Both the position numbers and the translations under genes were made by a program. Shown in pieces: positions 1-8,767 of a stretch of DNA of 64,000 nucleotides. The DNA comes from Klebsiella michiganensis. GTDB lineage: Bacteria > Pseudomonadota > Gammaproteobacteria > Enterobacterales > Enterobacteriaceae. Under the pieces are notes generated by a model. That model worked only from the letters and a program-made list of their open reading frames with translations. It made no database searches and was not told the origin of the DNA. Location of the stretch: NCBI GenBank assembly GCA_000963575.1, contig CP011077.1, positions 3,038,001 to 3,102,000 of the forward strand, in the 5' to 3' direction. How positions within the stretch are numbered: the first letter of the stretch is position 1; every line of letters starts with the position of its first letter.

Positions 1-1
1 A

Positions 2-1489
2 TCATTGGCCGCCCGCTATCCGGGCGCTGCGGAACAGAGGGATCCCCTGGTTGAGCTCAACGCCCTGCAAAGCCGTCACCGCCGCCGAAAGCTGATCGCG
101 ATACCCCCAGAGCAAATACGGCCCCTGTTGCCACAACTGTTGTTGCAACTGGTTGAGCTGCTGCTGTTGGCGCTGTGGATCGAGCGTTTTACGCGCCTGC
201 TCTACCCCTGCCGCAAAATCGTCCGGATACCACCCGCCATAGTTATAGGGGTTGTCATCGCCGAACAGCATCGGGATCGCCGCCAGGAATGGGCGATTTA
301 GCGCGTACATCGACAGCATCTGCGCCTGATGGAGACGTGAAATATCACCCAGATAATCGGCCGCAGCCACCGTCTCAATCCTGAGGGTAATGCCCACGTC
401 GGCCAGCTGCTGGCGTAATAGTTCTGCCGCGTCGTTCAGCCCGGGAGTCAGGTCGGCGGTCAGCAAGGTTAGCTGCGTGATATTTTTTTTCCGCAGCAGC
501 GCCTGCGCCAGAGCAGCATCGGTCTGGCGCTGAGGGAGCTGGTTGTCAAAACCACTGAGCCCCTGGCCGAAAACATCATTCCCCCGGTAACCATAGCCCC
601 CGAGGACCACATCAAGCAGTTGCTGACGGTTCACCAGCGTTTTCAGCGCCTGCCGAACCTCAACGTCGTCAAACGGTTTTACCCTGGTATTCATGGCAAA
701 GTAATAACCACTGGCATTTTCCACACCGCTGCGGATGATTTGCCAGCCCTGACGTCCTTCTACGCTGCGGGCGCTGCTAACCGGAATATCAAAGGCATAG
801 TCTGCCGTCCCGCTCAGCAGCGCATTTACCCGCGCCGTGGCATCCGCCAGCGGGCGAATTTCAATACGATCAAACCACGCCGCTGGATGCCATGCGTAGG
901 GGTTGCGGCTGAGCAACGCCCCGTTCTGCGCATTGAAGGAGGTGACTTGATACGGGCCGCTGCATATCGGGATCGCCACATCCCCCCGTCCCTGTTTCCA
1001 TACCATACTGGCGGCGGTCAGCACGGTGGTGACCAGATCGGCTCGTGGACGGGTAAGAACCAGCTCCAGCTCTTCGGCATTCACAACATGGCTGGCCTGC
1101 ATATCGACATCGCTGAAGAATCCGGCAAAACCGGGAGAGGCGGCCAGAAAGCGCAGGCTAGCCAGCACATCATCTGCGGTCAGCGGCGATCCATCGGAAA
1201 AGCGCACCCCTGAGCGCAGTGAAACAGTCCAGCGCGTGGCATCCTGATTGGAGGTAATGGCCCGACTCAACTGATAGTCGAGATTGCCCTGTTTATACGC
1301 CACCAGCACATCGCAGACATTGCCGGTCACCACCCAGGGGTAATAGGTTTGCGCTCGCCCGTAATCGAGCGTTTCACTCTGGCTACCCAACATCACCACC
1401 CGGAGAGTACGGTCACCTGCAGCCTGCGCGGCGGGCAGAGCCATTGCCACCCCCAGGAACAGCCACCCTGGCAGTCGTAATTTCATCAT
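2..1489 (-). CDS. Periplasmic substrate-binding protein, family 5 (Dpp/Opp/Nik type)
   Basis: A 495-aa extracellular solute-binding protein of the family that binds peptides, nickel and metallophore complexes for ABC importers. The N-terminus (residues 1-24) is a typical Sec signal peptide ending in AQAA with no lipobox cysteine, so a soluble periplasmic protein is expected. The motif FSDGSPLTADDV near residue 97 is the family signature region. The stop lies at the very edge of the window, so any permease and ATPase genes would be to the left and are not visible. It follows the TonB receptor gene by 59 bp on the same strand, which suggests co-transcription and a role in carrying the imported metallophore or metal across the periplasm. 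The first or second Met (1489 or 1486) could be the start. The substrate is inferred from context only. Confidence 0.85.
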   Translation of the reverse strand: MMKLRLPGWLFLGVAMALPAAQAAGDRTLRVVMLGSQSETLDYGRAQTYYPWVVTGNVCDVLVAYKQGNLDYQLSRAITSNQDATRWTVSLRSGVRFSDGSPLTADDVLASLRFLAASPGFAGFFSDVDMQASHVVNAEELELVLTRPRADLVTTVLTAASMVWKQGRGDVAIPICSGPYQVTSFNAQNGALLSRNPYAWHPAAWFDRIEIRPLADATARVNALLSGTADYAFDIPVSSARSVEGRQGWQIIRSGVENASGYYFAMNTRVKPFDDVEVRQALKTLVNRQQLLDVVLGGYGYRGNDVFGQGLSGFDNQLPQRQTDAALAQALLRKKNITQLTLLTADLTPGLNDAAELLRQQLADVGITLRIETVAAADYLGDISRLHQAQMLSMYALNRPFLAAIPMLFGDDNPYNYGGWYPDDFAAGVEQARKTLDPQRQQQQLNQLQQQLWQQGPYLLWGYRDQLSAAVTALQGVELNQGIPLFRSARIAGGQ

Positions 1490-1548
1490 ATTTGCATCCG
1501 GGTAAACTGAATCATGCGCCCGGAAACCAATCCAGGCGCGGCGCGTAA

Positions 1549-3747
1549 TCAGAATTTTATTTGCGTACCGACGCCCAACACACGTCCATGCCCAACGGTG
1601 ACCGCCTCGCTGCCTGGGCCGTAATACAAACCAATGTACTGCGGGCGTTCATTCGTCAGGTTTTGACCAAAGACATAGACATCGAAGGAGGAGAACTCTA
1701 GGCCCACTTTGGCGTTGTAGAGTTGGTAGGCATCAAGCTTGAAGTGGCTGCCGACATCCGCTTCACGACTGCCGACATACTGATGCTGTGCCAGGGCGAA
1801 AATATTGGCTTCCGGCAGTCCCAGCCAGGCGGCAGAATCGTAATATTGCAGCGTCAGGTTGGTGTTGAATTTCGGTACCGCCGGTACCCGGTTGCCAGAG
1901 CGTGCGCCGGATGAGGCCGCGACATCATCCGAAACATTACGTAATGCCGTATGGGTGTAACCCGCCCCGCCGCTGAACTTCCAGTGCTCGGTCAGTTGCA
2001 GCGAGCCTTCCAGCTCCATGCCATAGTTACGGGTATCAATCGGTTTTGGCACAAAGGTGAATGACGCGGAATCCATCGCGAACAGGTTTTCATCTTTTAC
2101 GACGTTATAGAACAATGAGGCATTCAGTTCGGCACGCCCGTTCAGGAAACGGTTTTTGCTGCCGATCTCGTAGCTCCAGGAGGAGGAATCCTTATAAGGC
2201 GTATCCTTCAAGCCGCTGGGTGCGTTGTTGGTATAATTAGGGAAACCACCGCTTTTCGCGCCGCGTGTGACGCTGGTATAGATTGTCGAGTCGTCGGTCA
2301 GGTCATAACTCAGCGCCGCGCGGCCTGTCACCATGTCGTAATTCAGCACCCCACTTTGATTGAAGTAGGCCACCGTCCCGGGGAAACCATTGGAACGATA
2401 CACCGATTCATAAGTTTTACGGTCATGGGTGTAGCGGCCGCCTAACGTACCTTTCAGTTTCTCTGAACCAAACAGCGGGACCGTCACCTCGCCAAAAGCG
2501 GCATAGCTGTTGGTAGTGAAATCCCCATTACGCGTACCGTTGGTGGAAGCGAAGAACGCAGAATCATATTTGGTAGTCAGCCTGTAGCTGTCATGCAGAT
2601 AGTTGATGCCGCCGACCCAGACAATATTCGCGTCGTCGAGGCTACTCAGGCGCAGTTCCTGATACAGGCTGTTCTGGCTTTCGTCATAAGTACTCCAGTC
2701 GGTGGCTGGAATAAATGCCGACGCCGGCCTACCGAACACTTTGCTAAAGGTCAGCGCCTCAGAGTTATTGGTCAGGTTTTTAAAATCGTAATGGTTCACT
2801 GCGGATACAGAGGTAAACTGCATACCATCAAGCTGACGACTGGCGGTTAATGACAGACCGGAAACTTCGCGATCGACCCAGCCTTTAGGATCCAGCTTTA
2901 CCGTGGGGAAGTTCGGGCCTTTCTTGAGAATGAAGTTTGACGGCGTGTTGTTGTTCCGCTCGTAGTTGCCGGTCAGCACAAAGCGGGTAAGGTCGTCGGG
3001 GGTAAAGACCAACGAACCACGGAACACCCCGGTTTCCATCTTGCCCAGCTTGCCACCCGGCGTATTGTTATCCACATCAGCGCCCAGGTTGGAATAGGCT
3101 GCGGAGAAGCGCCCGCCCAGGCGGTCATCAATCAGCGGCCCGGAAACCGTCAACTGGCCCACGTTCTCGGATTTACTGTTCAGGCCCGCTTCCGCACGCA
3201 ATATGCCTTCAAAGGTATCGCCAGGCTGGCGGGTGGTAATGTTAATCGCTCCCGCCTGCGCATTGCGTCCAAACACCGTGCCCTGCGGGCCGCGCAAGAC
3301 TTCAATCCGTTCAACATCCAGGAAACGCAGATCCGAACCGAAAGCCGGTTGCGGCACGCCGTCGATATAGGTCACGACCGATGTATCATCAAAGCCGAGC
3401 GGCTGGGCCATCGGCCCGACCCCACGAATAGACATATACGTTGAGCGCATATCCCCCAGTGAGCTGAAGCTGATGTTTGGCACGTCGCGGATTAAGTGCC
3501 CCACATCATCAATGCGGCGATCGTCCAGCGTCTGACGATCGAACAAGGTCATGCTGACCGGGACTTTCAGCGGATCCTCTTTCACTTTACGGGCCGTCAC
3601 CACCAGGGTTTCTTCTTTTTTGCTATCGGTGGTTTGTTCCGCGGTAAAAGCCGGGGTTGAAATCGCCAGACCGCACAGAAGACAGAGCGGTTTAATGGCG
3701 ACAGGCAGATTTTGTTTTAAGCTAAGCTGGTGTGAACTGGTGCGCAT
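1549..3747 (-). CDS. TonB-dependent outer membrane siderophore receptor, FyuA-like
   Basis: A 732-aa outer membrane receptor for a ferric siderophore. A signal peptide ends near TPAFTA, the TonB box is EETLVVTA just after it, and the plug domain carries the classic VERIEVLRGPQGTVFGRNA motif. The C-terminus ends in an aromatic residue (QIKF), as beta-barrels do. The overall plan and several motifs recall FyuA, the yersiniabactin and pesticin receptor. I chose the ATG at 3747 because GGAG sits 6 nt upstream of it; the open frame extends to 3852 but those 35 extra residues do not look like a signal peptide. It lies 132 bp downstream of the AraC regulator and 59 bp ahead of the periplasmic binding protein, so it is most likely the receptor for the product of the adjacent NRPS operon. 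Confidence 0.9.
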   Translation of the reverse strand: MRTSSHQLSLKQNLPVAIKPLCLLCGLAISTPAFTAEQTTDSKKEETLVVTARKVKEDPLKVPVSMTLFDRQTLDDRRIDDVGHLIRDVPNISFSSLGDMRSTYMSIRGVGPMAQPLGFDDTSVVTYIDGVPQPAFGSDLRFLDVERIEVLRGPQGTVFGRNAQAGAINITTRQPGDTFEGILRAEAGLNSKSENVGQLTVSGPLIDDRLGGRFSAAYSNLGADVDNNTPGGKLGKMETGVFRGSLVFTPDDLTRFVLTGNYERNNNTPSNFILKKGPNFPTVKLDPKGWVDREVSGLSLTASRQLDGMQFTSVSAVNHYDFKNLTNNSEALTFSKVFGRPASAFIPATDWSTYDESQNSLYQELRLSSLDDANIVWVGGINYLHDSYRLTTKYDSAFFASTNGTRNGDFTTNSYAAFGEVTVPLFGSEKLKGTLGGRYTHDRKTYESVYRSNGFPGTVAYFNQSGVLNYDMVTGRAALSYDLTDDSTIYTSVTRGAKSGGFPNYTNNAPSGLKDTPYKDSSSWSYEIGSKNRFLNGRAELNASLFYNVVKDENLFAMDSASFTFVPKPIDTRNYGMELEGSLQLTEHWKFSGGAGYTHTALRNVSDDVAASSGARSGNRVPAVPKFNTNLTLQYYDSAAWLGLPEANIFALAQHQYVGSREADVGSHFKLDAYQLYNAKVGLEFSSFDVYVFGQNLTNERPQYIGLYYGPGSEAVTVGHGRVLGVGTQIKF

Positions 3748-3802
3748 GACCATCTCCATGGTGCTGAAACAGAAACAAAAAAATAATTTTATATTTGTCT
3801 CA

Positions 3803-3831
3803 ATTATATGGGGGTGGTCATGGGACACCCT
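3803..3831 (-). promoter_or_regulatory. Putative promoter of the TonB receptor gene with inverted repeat
   Basis: On the minus strand a perfect -10 hexamer TATAAT occupies 3803-3808, about 56 bp ahead of the receptor start. The -35 position (about 3826-3831) reads AGGGTG, far from consensus, as expected for an activator-dependent promoter. The segment immediately upstream of the -10 holds an inverted repeat, GGGTG and CACCC separated by 9 bp. This would suit binding of the adjacent AraC/YbtA-type regulator. The operator role is inferred. Confidence 0.5.
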
Positions 3832-3879
3832 AGATAACTCAGCTATGAGCAAAGCTAAATGAGTTATGTTTTCAGCCAG

Positions 3880-4833
3880 TCAGAGGCTGAGAGAGTCGCG
3901 CGGGGGCATACCAAATTTACGCCGATAGGCAGTAGAAAAGTTACTTGGATGCTGATAGCCAACATAGTAGGCGGCCTGTTTTACCGTCCACCCTTCTGAC
4001 TCTAATCCCTGACGGGCACGGGTCAGGCGCTGGTCGCGCAGAAAGGCGAAAACCGACTGCCCCATGACTGCCTGGAACTTACTTTTCAGTGCGCTGACGC
4101 TGATACCAACATCACGCGCCAGGTCACACAGGCAATGGTTGCAGTCCAGTTCGGTGACCAGCTTATCCCGCACTTTCAGCATCCGCGTTACATCGCGATG
4201 TGGCGCCATCACCCCCATCTGAGGTAAATCCGGATTCGCCGCGCGCAGCACCTGGGCCATCAGATCCAGTACGCAGCTATGGGTCTGTAGCCGGCCAATC
4301 ACGCAGTTATCGCAAAAGCCAAACAGCTCATTGGCCCTATCGATGGTGTACTGCGGGATAATTAAGCTGAAGACATGGTTACGCTGCAAAATACGTTCGA
4401 CCTGCTCCGCCAGCTCTTTATCATTAATCCGGTCCGGTGCCGCCTGAATCACCAGGCTGCGGCAATGATGTCCGCGTGGATTGCGGCACCACAGGCGCAT
4501 ACGGTCTTTGGTGGCAATCACTTTCGCCATACCCCTTTCCGCCGGCAACGGGCTGCCGTCATCAAGATGATAATTGGGTTCATCGCCGCCGAGCGTCAGT
4601 AAAATAGTCAAACAATGGTGAAGCGTGCCGCTGCGATGGTCGTCCCCGTTGGCGGTCAGCTCATTGAGGCAGAGGTTGACGCCATAGGGCAGCGTGACCG
4701 TTTTGATTGTCCCTTCAAACTCGCCAGACTGACGAACCGAGCAGTTGGTATTTGCCAGCTCGTAGTCGTAGCCCCATTTGTGCGCCATATCGGTTAACTG
4801 TTGCAGAGAATGTAACTGGTGAGTGGATTGCAT
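3880..4833 (-). CDS. AraC-family siderophore regulator, YbtA/PchR-like
   Basis: A 317-aa transcriptional regulator. The C-terminal 100 residues contain the two AraC helix-turn-helix motifs: the first around CDLARDVGISVSALKSKF and the second around VKQAAYYVGYQHPSNFSTAYRRKFG. The N-terminal part resembles the ligand-sensing region of YbtA and PchR, which activate siderophore genes when the ferric siderophore is present. The gene sits between the biosynthetic operon and the receptor gene. Its own upstream region has a good Fur box (4933-4951) overlapping a likely -35. The expected circuit is Fur repression under high iron and autoinduction by the ferric siderophore through this protein. An AGAGGG ribosome binding site precedes the ATG at 4833. 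Confidence 0.9.
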   Translation of the reverse strand: MQSTHQLHSLQQLTDMAHKWGYDYELANTNCSVRQSGEFEGTIKTVTLPYGVNLCLNELTANGDDHRSGTLHHCLTILLTLGGDEPNYHLDDGSPLPAERGMAKVIATKDRMRLWCRNPRGHHCRSLVIQAAPDRINDKELAEQVERILQRNHVFSLIIPQYTIDRANELFGFCDNCVIGRLQTHSCVLDLMAQVLRAANPDLPQMGVMAPHRDVTRMLKVRDKLVTELDCNHCLCDLARDVGISVSALKSKFQAVMGQSVFAFLRDQRLTRARQGLESEGWTVKQAAYYVGYQHPSNFSTAYRRKFGMPPRDSLSL

Positions 4834-4932
4834 AAAAAACCCTCTTTTGTAAGTACCCGGCTGGCGAACTCGCCAGGTGCTTAGTTCCCGAAACGAAACT
4901 CAGGGAATCATCATACTGGGGTTTACAGATAT

Positions 4933-4951
4933 GTAAATAATAATCATTATC
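4933..4951 (-). promoter_or_regulatory. Fur box upstream of the AraC regulator
   Basis: This 19-bp stretch matches the Fur consensus GATAATGATAATCATTATC at 16 of 19 positions; the last 12 are identical. On the minus strand it overlaps a putative -35 (TTTACA, 4932-4937), which has a 16-bp spacer to a -10 (TATGAT, 4910-4915) about 80 bp ahead of the regulator gene. Iron-dependent repression of the regulator is therefore likely. It is the only clear Fur box I found in the island. Confidence 0.8.
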
Positions 4952-5025
4952 AGTTAACAAATCTTTCCCGGCACTCTCTCCACGCAACAAAAAAATGGGT
5001 CAGACTCTATGATAGCCTCATTGCA

Positions 5026-5057
5026 GATGCGCCCTCCTCGGCCGAAGAGAGCGCATC
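5026..5057 (-). terminator. Hairpin at the 3' end of the biosynthetic operon
   Basis: A long inverted repeat: GATGCGC at 5026-5032 pairs with GCGCATC at 5051-5057, and the centre contains the palindrome TCGGCCGA. It lies 65 bp beyond the stop of the salicylate synthase gene and upstream of the regulator promoter. There is no U tract on the minus-strand side, so it may be a 3'-end stabilising hairpin rather than a canonical intrinsic terminator. A second perfect palindrome, GGTTAATTAACC, lies at 5065-5076. Confidence 0.45.
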
Positions 5058-5121
5058 CGCAACAGGTTAATTAACCAGAAAGTACCAACAGACCTCGTAC
5101 AGTTGAGTCAGCTACCATCTC

Positions 5122-6447
5122 TTATTTCGCTGGCGAAACCACCAGGTAAGGCGCCACGCTGGAAAGTTTTTCGCAGGTCTCTGTCAGTTCGCGTAATGCA
5201 TTCGACTGAGCAATCACTCCGGCTCCGGCCTGGATCCAGCTTCTCTGCGCATCCTGAAATGCGCTGCGCAGAACAAGTGCCGCTTCGAAGGATCGATCGC
5301 CTTCCAGCATCAGTATCGCGCCGGAGTAAAGTTCACGCGGCACCGCTTCCAGGCGGAGGATTGCAGCCAGTGCCGGGATCTTGGGAATACCGGATGCGGT
5401 GATCGCCGGGAACAGCACATCAAAAGCATCCCAGGCATCGCGCCCCGACGCCAGTTTGCCGCATACCTGAGACCCCAGATGTTGCACACTTCCCCGTTCG
5501 CGTACCGACATCAGGTCAGTGACCGTCACGGAGTCACGCACGCACAGCGTTTCCAGCTCTCCAATTGCCGCTTTGACCGAGATAACGTGTTCCACAATCT
5601 CTTTGCTATCGCTTTGCAGCTCGGCCCGATTGTAAGCATCTTCACTTGCCGAACCGGATAGCGCGCGGGTGCCTGCCAGAGGTTCGCTGGTGACGATGTC
5701 CTGTTCTACCGTCACCACCATCTCCGGGCTAAAACCGGTTGCGGCATACGCTCCCTGCTGCAACAAGAAACTGCGTGCCGGGGTATTGGACATTCTGCCG
5801 CACCAGAGGGTAGCGGGCATGTCGATGCGTTCTGCAAGCGTCAGAGCACGCGACACAATCACCTTGGTGTATTCACCGGCGGCAATCTCTTCAAGCGCGC
5901 GTGTCACCTGCTGCTGGTAATCTTTACCCTGCGCGGTCAGGTCGGCCAGGAGCGCGCTGCCAGCCGGTGCCGGGGTGATGTCCTGTAATTGCCGGGCGAG
6001 GCGCTGGCATTGGTCATCACTCTGCGCCAGGATCGTCACTTCCCCGGCGTCAAAAACCAGTTCATCGCGCGGCACCAGGAGAGACAGCAGCGGCCACTCT
6101 CCGGCCGGAAATGCGATCCCACGAATGCAAGCCGCGTAATTAAATCCGACCATACCGAAGACACGTTGCCCCGTGCTGGCATGTTGCGCACGAAACTGAC
6201 GGGCGTAATGGGCCAGCGATGCGGTGACGGGGACTGTCTGGCAGCCCTCTTCGCTTTCGGTTATTGCCTGCGAGCCATCAGGTGAAAGGGTTAAACTCGC
6301 CCGTTTACCCAGCCCCACATACCAGCATGGTGGTCGCTCATAGACGTAGTAATCCTCTGTCGGATTCTGCCTGATAAGGCTGACAATCGCGGCCAGCGTC
6401 CGATCTGCAGGCAGGTTGAGTCGAAGTTCGGTGCGTGTATCCGTCAT
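5122..6447 (-). CDS. ybtS: Salicylate synthase (YbtS/Irp9/MbtI-like)
   Basis: A 441-aa chorismate-utilising enzyme expected to convert chorismate through isochorismate to salicylate and pyruvate. The family core is clear: GEYTKVIVSR with the catalytic Lys near residue 195, SEPLAGTRAL near 254-263, DSKEIVEHV, and the C-terminal ASGIPK motif. Length matches YbtS and MbtI (430-450 aa) rather than the shorter EntC-type isochorismate synthases, and no separate pyruvate lyase is present, which supports one-step salicylate formation. It is the last gene of the biosynthetic operon, 15 bp after the ligase gene, with an AGGAG site in the gap. It supplies the aryl cap for the NRPS. Confidence 0.93.
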   Translation of the reverse strand: MTDTRTELRLNLPADRTLAAIVSLIRQNPTEDYYVYERPPCWYVGLGKRASLTLSPDGSQAITESEEGCQTVPVTASLAHYARQFRAQHASTGQRVFGMVGFNYAACIRGIAFPAGEWPLLSLLVPRDELVFDAGEVTILAQSDDQCQRLARQLQDITPAPAGSALLADLTAQGKDYQQQVTRALEEIAAGEYTKVIVSRALTLAERIDMPATLWCGRMSNTPARSFLLQQGAYAATGFSPEMVVTVEQDIVTSEPLAGTRALSGSASEDAYNRAELQSDSKEIVEHVISVKAAIGELETLCVRDSVTVTDLMSVRERGSVQHLGSQVCGKLASGRDAWDAFDVLFPAITASGIPKIPALAAILRLEAVPRELYSGAILMLEGDRSFEAALVLRSAFQDAQRSWIQAGAGVIAQSNALRELTETCEKLSSVAPYLVVSPAK

Positions 6448-6462
6448 GTTGACTCCTGAAAG

Positions 6463-8067
6463 TTAAACCGCCAGCCGGGCTGCCAGCGCTTGTTTATTGA
6501 TTTTGCCAATCGGCGTCAGTGGGAAAGCATCAATCAGCGTAAGTCGATCTGGCCATTTAAATGGCGCGACCTGCTGCTGTTCAAGAAACGCCCGCATCTC
6601 GGCAAGCGTAAGAGGGGAATGGGCGATAACGACCGCATGGATCGCTGCCTGCTGCTCTCCGGTTACATCCGCCAGCACCGCCACGTCGCGTACCAGTGGA
6701 TGCGCCCGCAGGCACTCCTCGATTTCATCGGCGGCAACCGACTCTCCGTGGCGGTTGATAGTGTCGCGGGTTCGCCCCTCCACCAGCAGTTCACCGCCGG
6801 GCAACTGCCGTACCCGGTCGCCGCTGCGGTAAAATCCCTCGGCGGTAAACGCCTGACGATTGTGTTCCGGCGCGCGATAGTAGCCGCGGATGGTGTAAGG
6901 CCCGCGAACCAGCAATTCCCCGGCCTGTCCGCTAATCACCGGCAGTCCCTGCTCGTCAACCACCCGAATCTCATCATCGTCGCATAGCGGTCGGCCCTGC
7001 GTGGTAGTAATCAGCTCAGGTGAATCATCCAGCCGCGTGTAGTTCAACAGCCCTTCCGCCATGCCAAATACCTGTTGCAACTGGCATCCCCACCGAGCCA
7101 ACAGCTGGCGGGCAGCATCGGCTCCCAGCCTCGCGCCCCCCACCTGAACCAGCCTCAGTGAACTAAGGTCTGGTTGTTCCCACTCCGCCGCTTCCAGCCA
7201 TAACGTTGCCAGCGAAGGGACCAGCGCCGTGAGCGTCACGCGGTGCTGATGAATCGCGTCAAACGCATCTTCAGCGGCGGCAGTGGCCGGGACCACCACG
7301 CAGCCTCCGCGGGAAAAGATCCCGAGGATGCCCGGACAGGCAAGTGGAAAGTTATGCGCCATTGAAAGCACGGCCAGATAACGGTCATCCGGCTGGACAT
7401 TGCACAGCGCGGCGCTGGCGCGAAAGTTGTAGTGATAATCGGCATGGGTACGGGGGATCAGCTTGGGTAAGCCGGTTGTGCCGCCGGAAAGCAGCAGCAA
7501 AGCAATATGCCGGGACGCATCCCCAGAGGGCAACCCCTCCATCGCCGGAGCCTGGCTGGCGGCAAAACGCTGCTTCTCCGTTGAAAACAGGCTATGACAG
7601 TGAGGTGCCTTAGCTCGCAGGCTCTGCGCCTCGATTCCCGCCTGTTCTGCGTCACTCAGGAACCAGCGCGCCTGCGCCAGCTCCACCACATGCAGAATTT
7701 CACGTTGGCGATGAGCCGGTAACATCAGTACCGGCACCGCCCCGGTAAGGATCGCCGCGAACAAGGCCACCACAAAATCGGCCCCGTTGGGCAACTGAAT
7801 AACGACCGTCTCCCCGCTCTGCATCCCTCGCTGCCTGAGTTCACCGGCGAAACGACATGCCTGGGTGATTAACTGGTGATAACTCCAGCTGCGGCCCGGT
7901 TCAATCAGGGCGGGGCGGTCACCGTGCTGCCGCCATTGCAGAATCAACTGACCGAGCGTTTCCGGCTGCCAGTAGCCGCGCTGCGTATAACGCTCGGCCA
8001 ACGCTACCGGCCAGCGCATCTCCTCCGGCAGGATACGACTATCGGGGGATGCAATCGGTTCAGACAT
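6463..8067 (-). CDS. ybtE: Salicyl-AMP ligase (YbtE/PchD/EntE family)
   Basis: A 534-aa stand-alone adenylating enzyme that activates salicylate and loads it onto the aryl carrier domain at the start of the large NRPS. The ATP-binding loop reads LLLSGGTTGLPKLIPRTH, the aryl-acid pocket motif AHNFPLACPG is present, and the A5-like segment QVFGMAEGLLNYTRLDD is typical of aryl-AMP ligases for siderophores. The C-terminal catalytic lysine lies in PIGKINKQAL. It overlaps the preceding methyltransferase gene by 8 bp, indicating translational coupling. Salicylate rather than 2,3-dihydroxybenzoate is inferred from the neighbouring salicylate synthase and the absence of entA/entB-like genes. Confidence 0.92.
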   Translation of the reverse strand: MSEPIASPDSRILPEEMRWPVALAERYTQRGYWQPETLGQLILQWRQHGDRPALIEPGRSWSYHQLITQACRFAGELRQRGMQSGETVVIQLPNGADFVVALFAAILTGAVPVLMLPAHRQREILHVVELAQARWFLSDAEQAGIEAQSLRAKAPHCHSLFSTEKQRFAASQAPAMEGLPSGDASRHIALLLLSGGTTGLPKLIPRTHADYHYNFRASAALCNVQPDDRYLAVLSMAHNFPLACPGILGIFSRGGCVVVPATAAAEDAFDAIHQHRVTLTALVPSLATLWLEAAEWEQPDLSSLRLVQVGGARLGADAARQLLARWGCQLQQVFGMAEGLLNYTRLDDSPELITTTQGRPLCDDDEIRVVDEQGLPVISGQAGELLVRGPYTIRGYYRAPEHNRQAFTAEGFYRSGDRVRQLPGGELLVEGRTRDTINRHGESVAADEIEECLRAHPLVRDVAVLADVTGEQQAAIHAVVIAHSPLTLAEMRAFLEQQQVAPFKWPDRLTLIDAFPLTPIGKINKQALAARLAV

Positions 8068-8764
8068 AAAGCACCCCCGCCTGCGCAGTCAGGCGTTCAG
8101 CACGCAGCCCGGTTTCACGGGCAAGATCGTCCAGGCCAAAGGTGTGCCAGACGCTCCGGTTACGGATCACCTGCGTGGCGCAGGGGCCGCCGCTAACCGT
8201 CCAGCATGAAGTCAGCAACATGGTGTCGTTGGGTCCAGGCTCACCCTCGAGGGTCGCGTGATAGTGACGCTGACCAATTGTTTCACTGGCCAACGTCATC
8301 GTCGGCAGTACCATCGGTTTTTCGACCGGCAGCAGTTCCACAAACACCGGCGCCCCAGGGGCAAGCCGCGGCAGCAGTATTGACCACAGCGCCTGACGCG
8401 CCTCTGTCGTCAGATGCCCCAGCACCCCGAAGGCCACGACCGCGCCCAGCCGCTCGGGTAGCTGCAGCTTGTCCACCGTGTCCGGGATAATCGTGACGCG
8501 CTGCCGCAACTCCGGCCTTTGCACCACGCAATGAGTCAATACCGCACGCATGGCCGGGGCTGGCTCCACCGCCAGAATATCCACCCGCGGCACGGTTTCG
8601 GCTATCGCCAGCACAGTTCGTCCGGTGCCAGCACCAATATCCAGCACCGGGTCGTCAATATCGGTAAATGCCGATAGCCGCTCACGCAGCGCGGTTTCAC
8701 CCGCGGAGTGCGCGCGACCAACCAGATCGTAAAACTCAGCGACCGGTGAGTAGAAGTCTTCCAT
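8060..8764 (-). CDS. SAM-dependent class I methyltransferase
   Basis: A 234-aa free-standing methyltransferase. Motif I, VLDIGAGTGRTVLAIAE, is seen near residues 40-56, and an acidic residue follows in the next strand (LAVEPAPAMRAVL), as for SAM binding. It has no counterpart in the Yersinia ybt operon, where methylation is done by domains inside the synthetases. Here it is additional to the methyltransferase domain within the second NRPS, so the product may carry a second methyl group; the position is unknown. It starts 3 bp after the thioesterase stop and overlaps the ligase gene by 8 bp, so it is firmly part of the biosynthetic operon. Confidence 0.85.
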   Translation of the reverse strand: MEDFYSPVAEFYDLVGRAHSAGETALRERLSAFTDIDDPVLDIGAGTGRTVLAIAETVPRVDILAVEPAPAMRAVLTHCVVQRPELRQRVTIIPDTVDKLQLPERLGAVVAFGVLGHLTTEARQALWSILLPRLAPGAPVFVELLPVEKPMVLPTMTLASETIGQRHYHATLEGEPGPNDTMLLTSCWTVSGGPCATQVIRNRSVWHTFGLDDLARETGLRAERLTAQAGVLYV

Positions 8765-8767
8765 AGA

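Noticed and set aside
2..1489. Lipoprotein anchor on the family 5 binding protein
   Set aside because: The signal peptide has no cysteine near the cleavage site.
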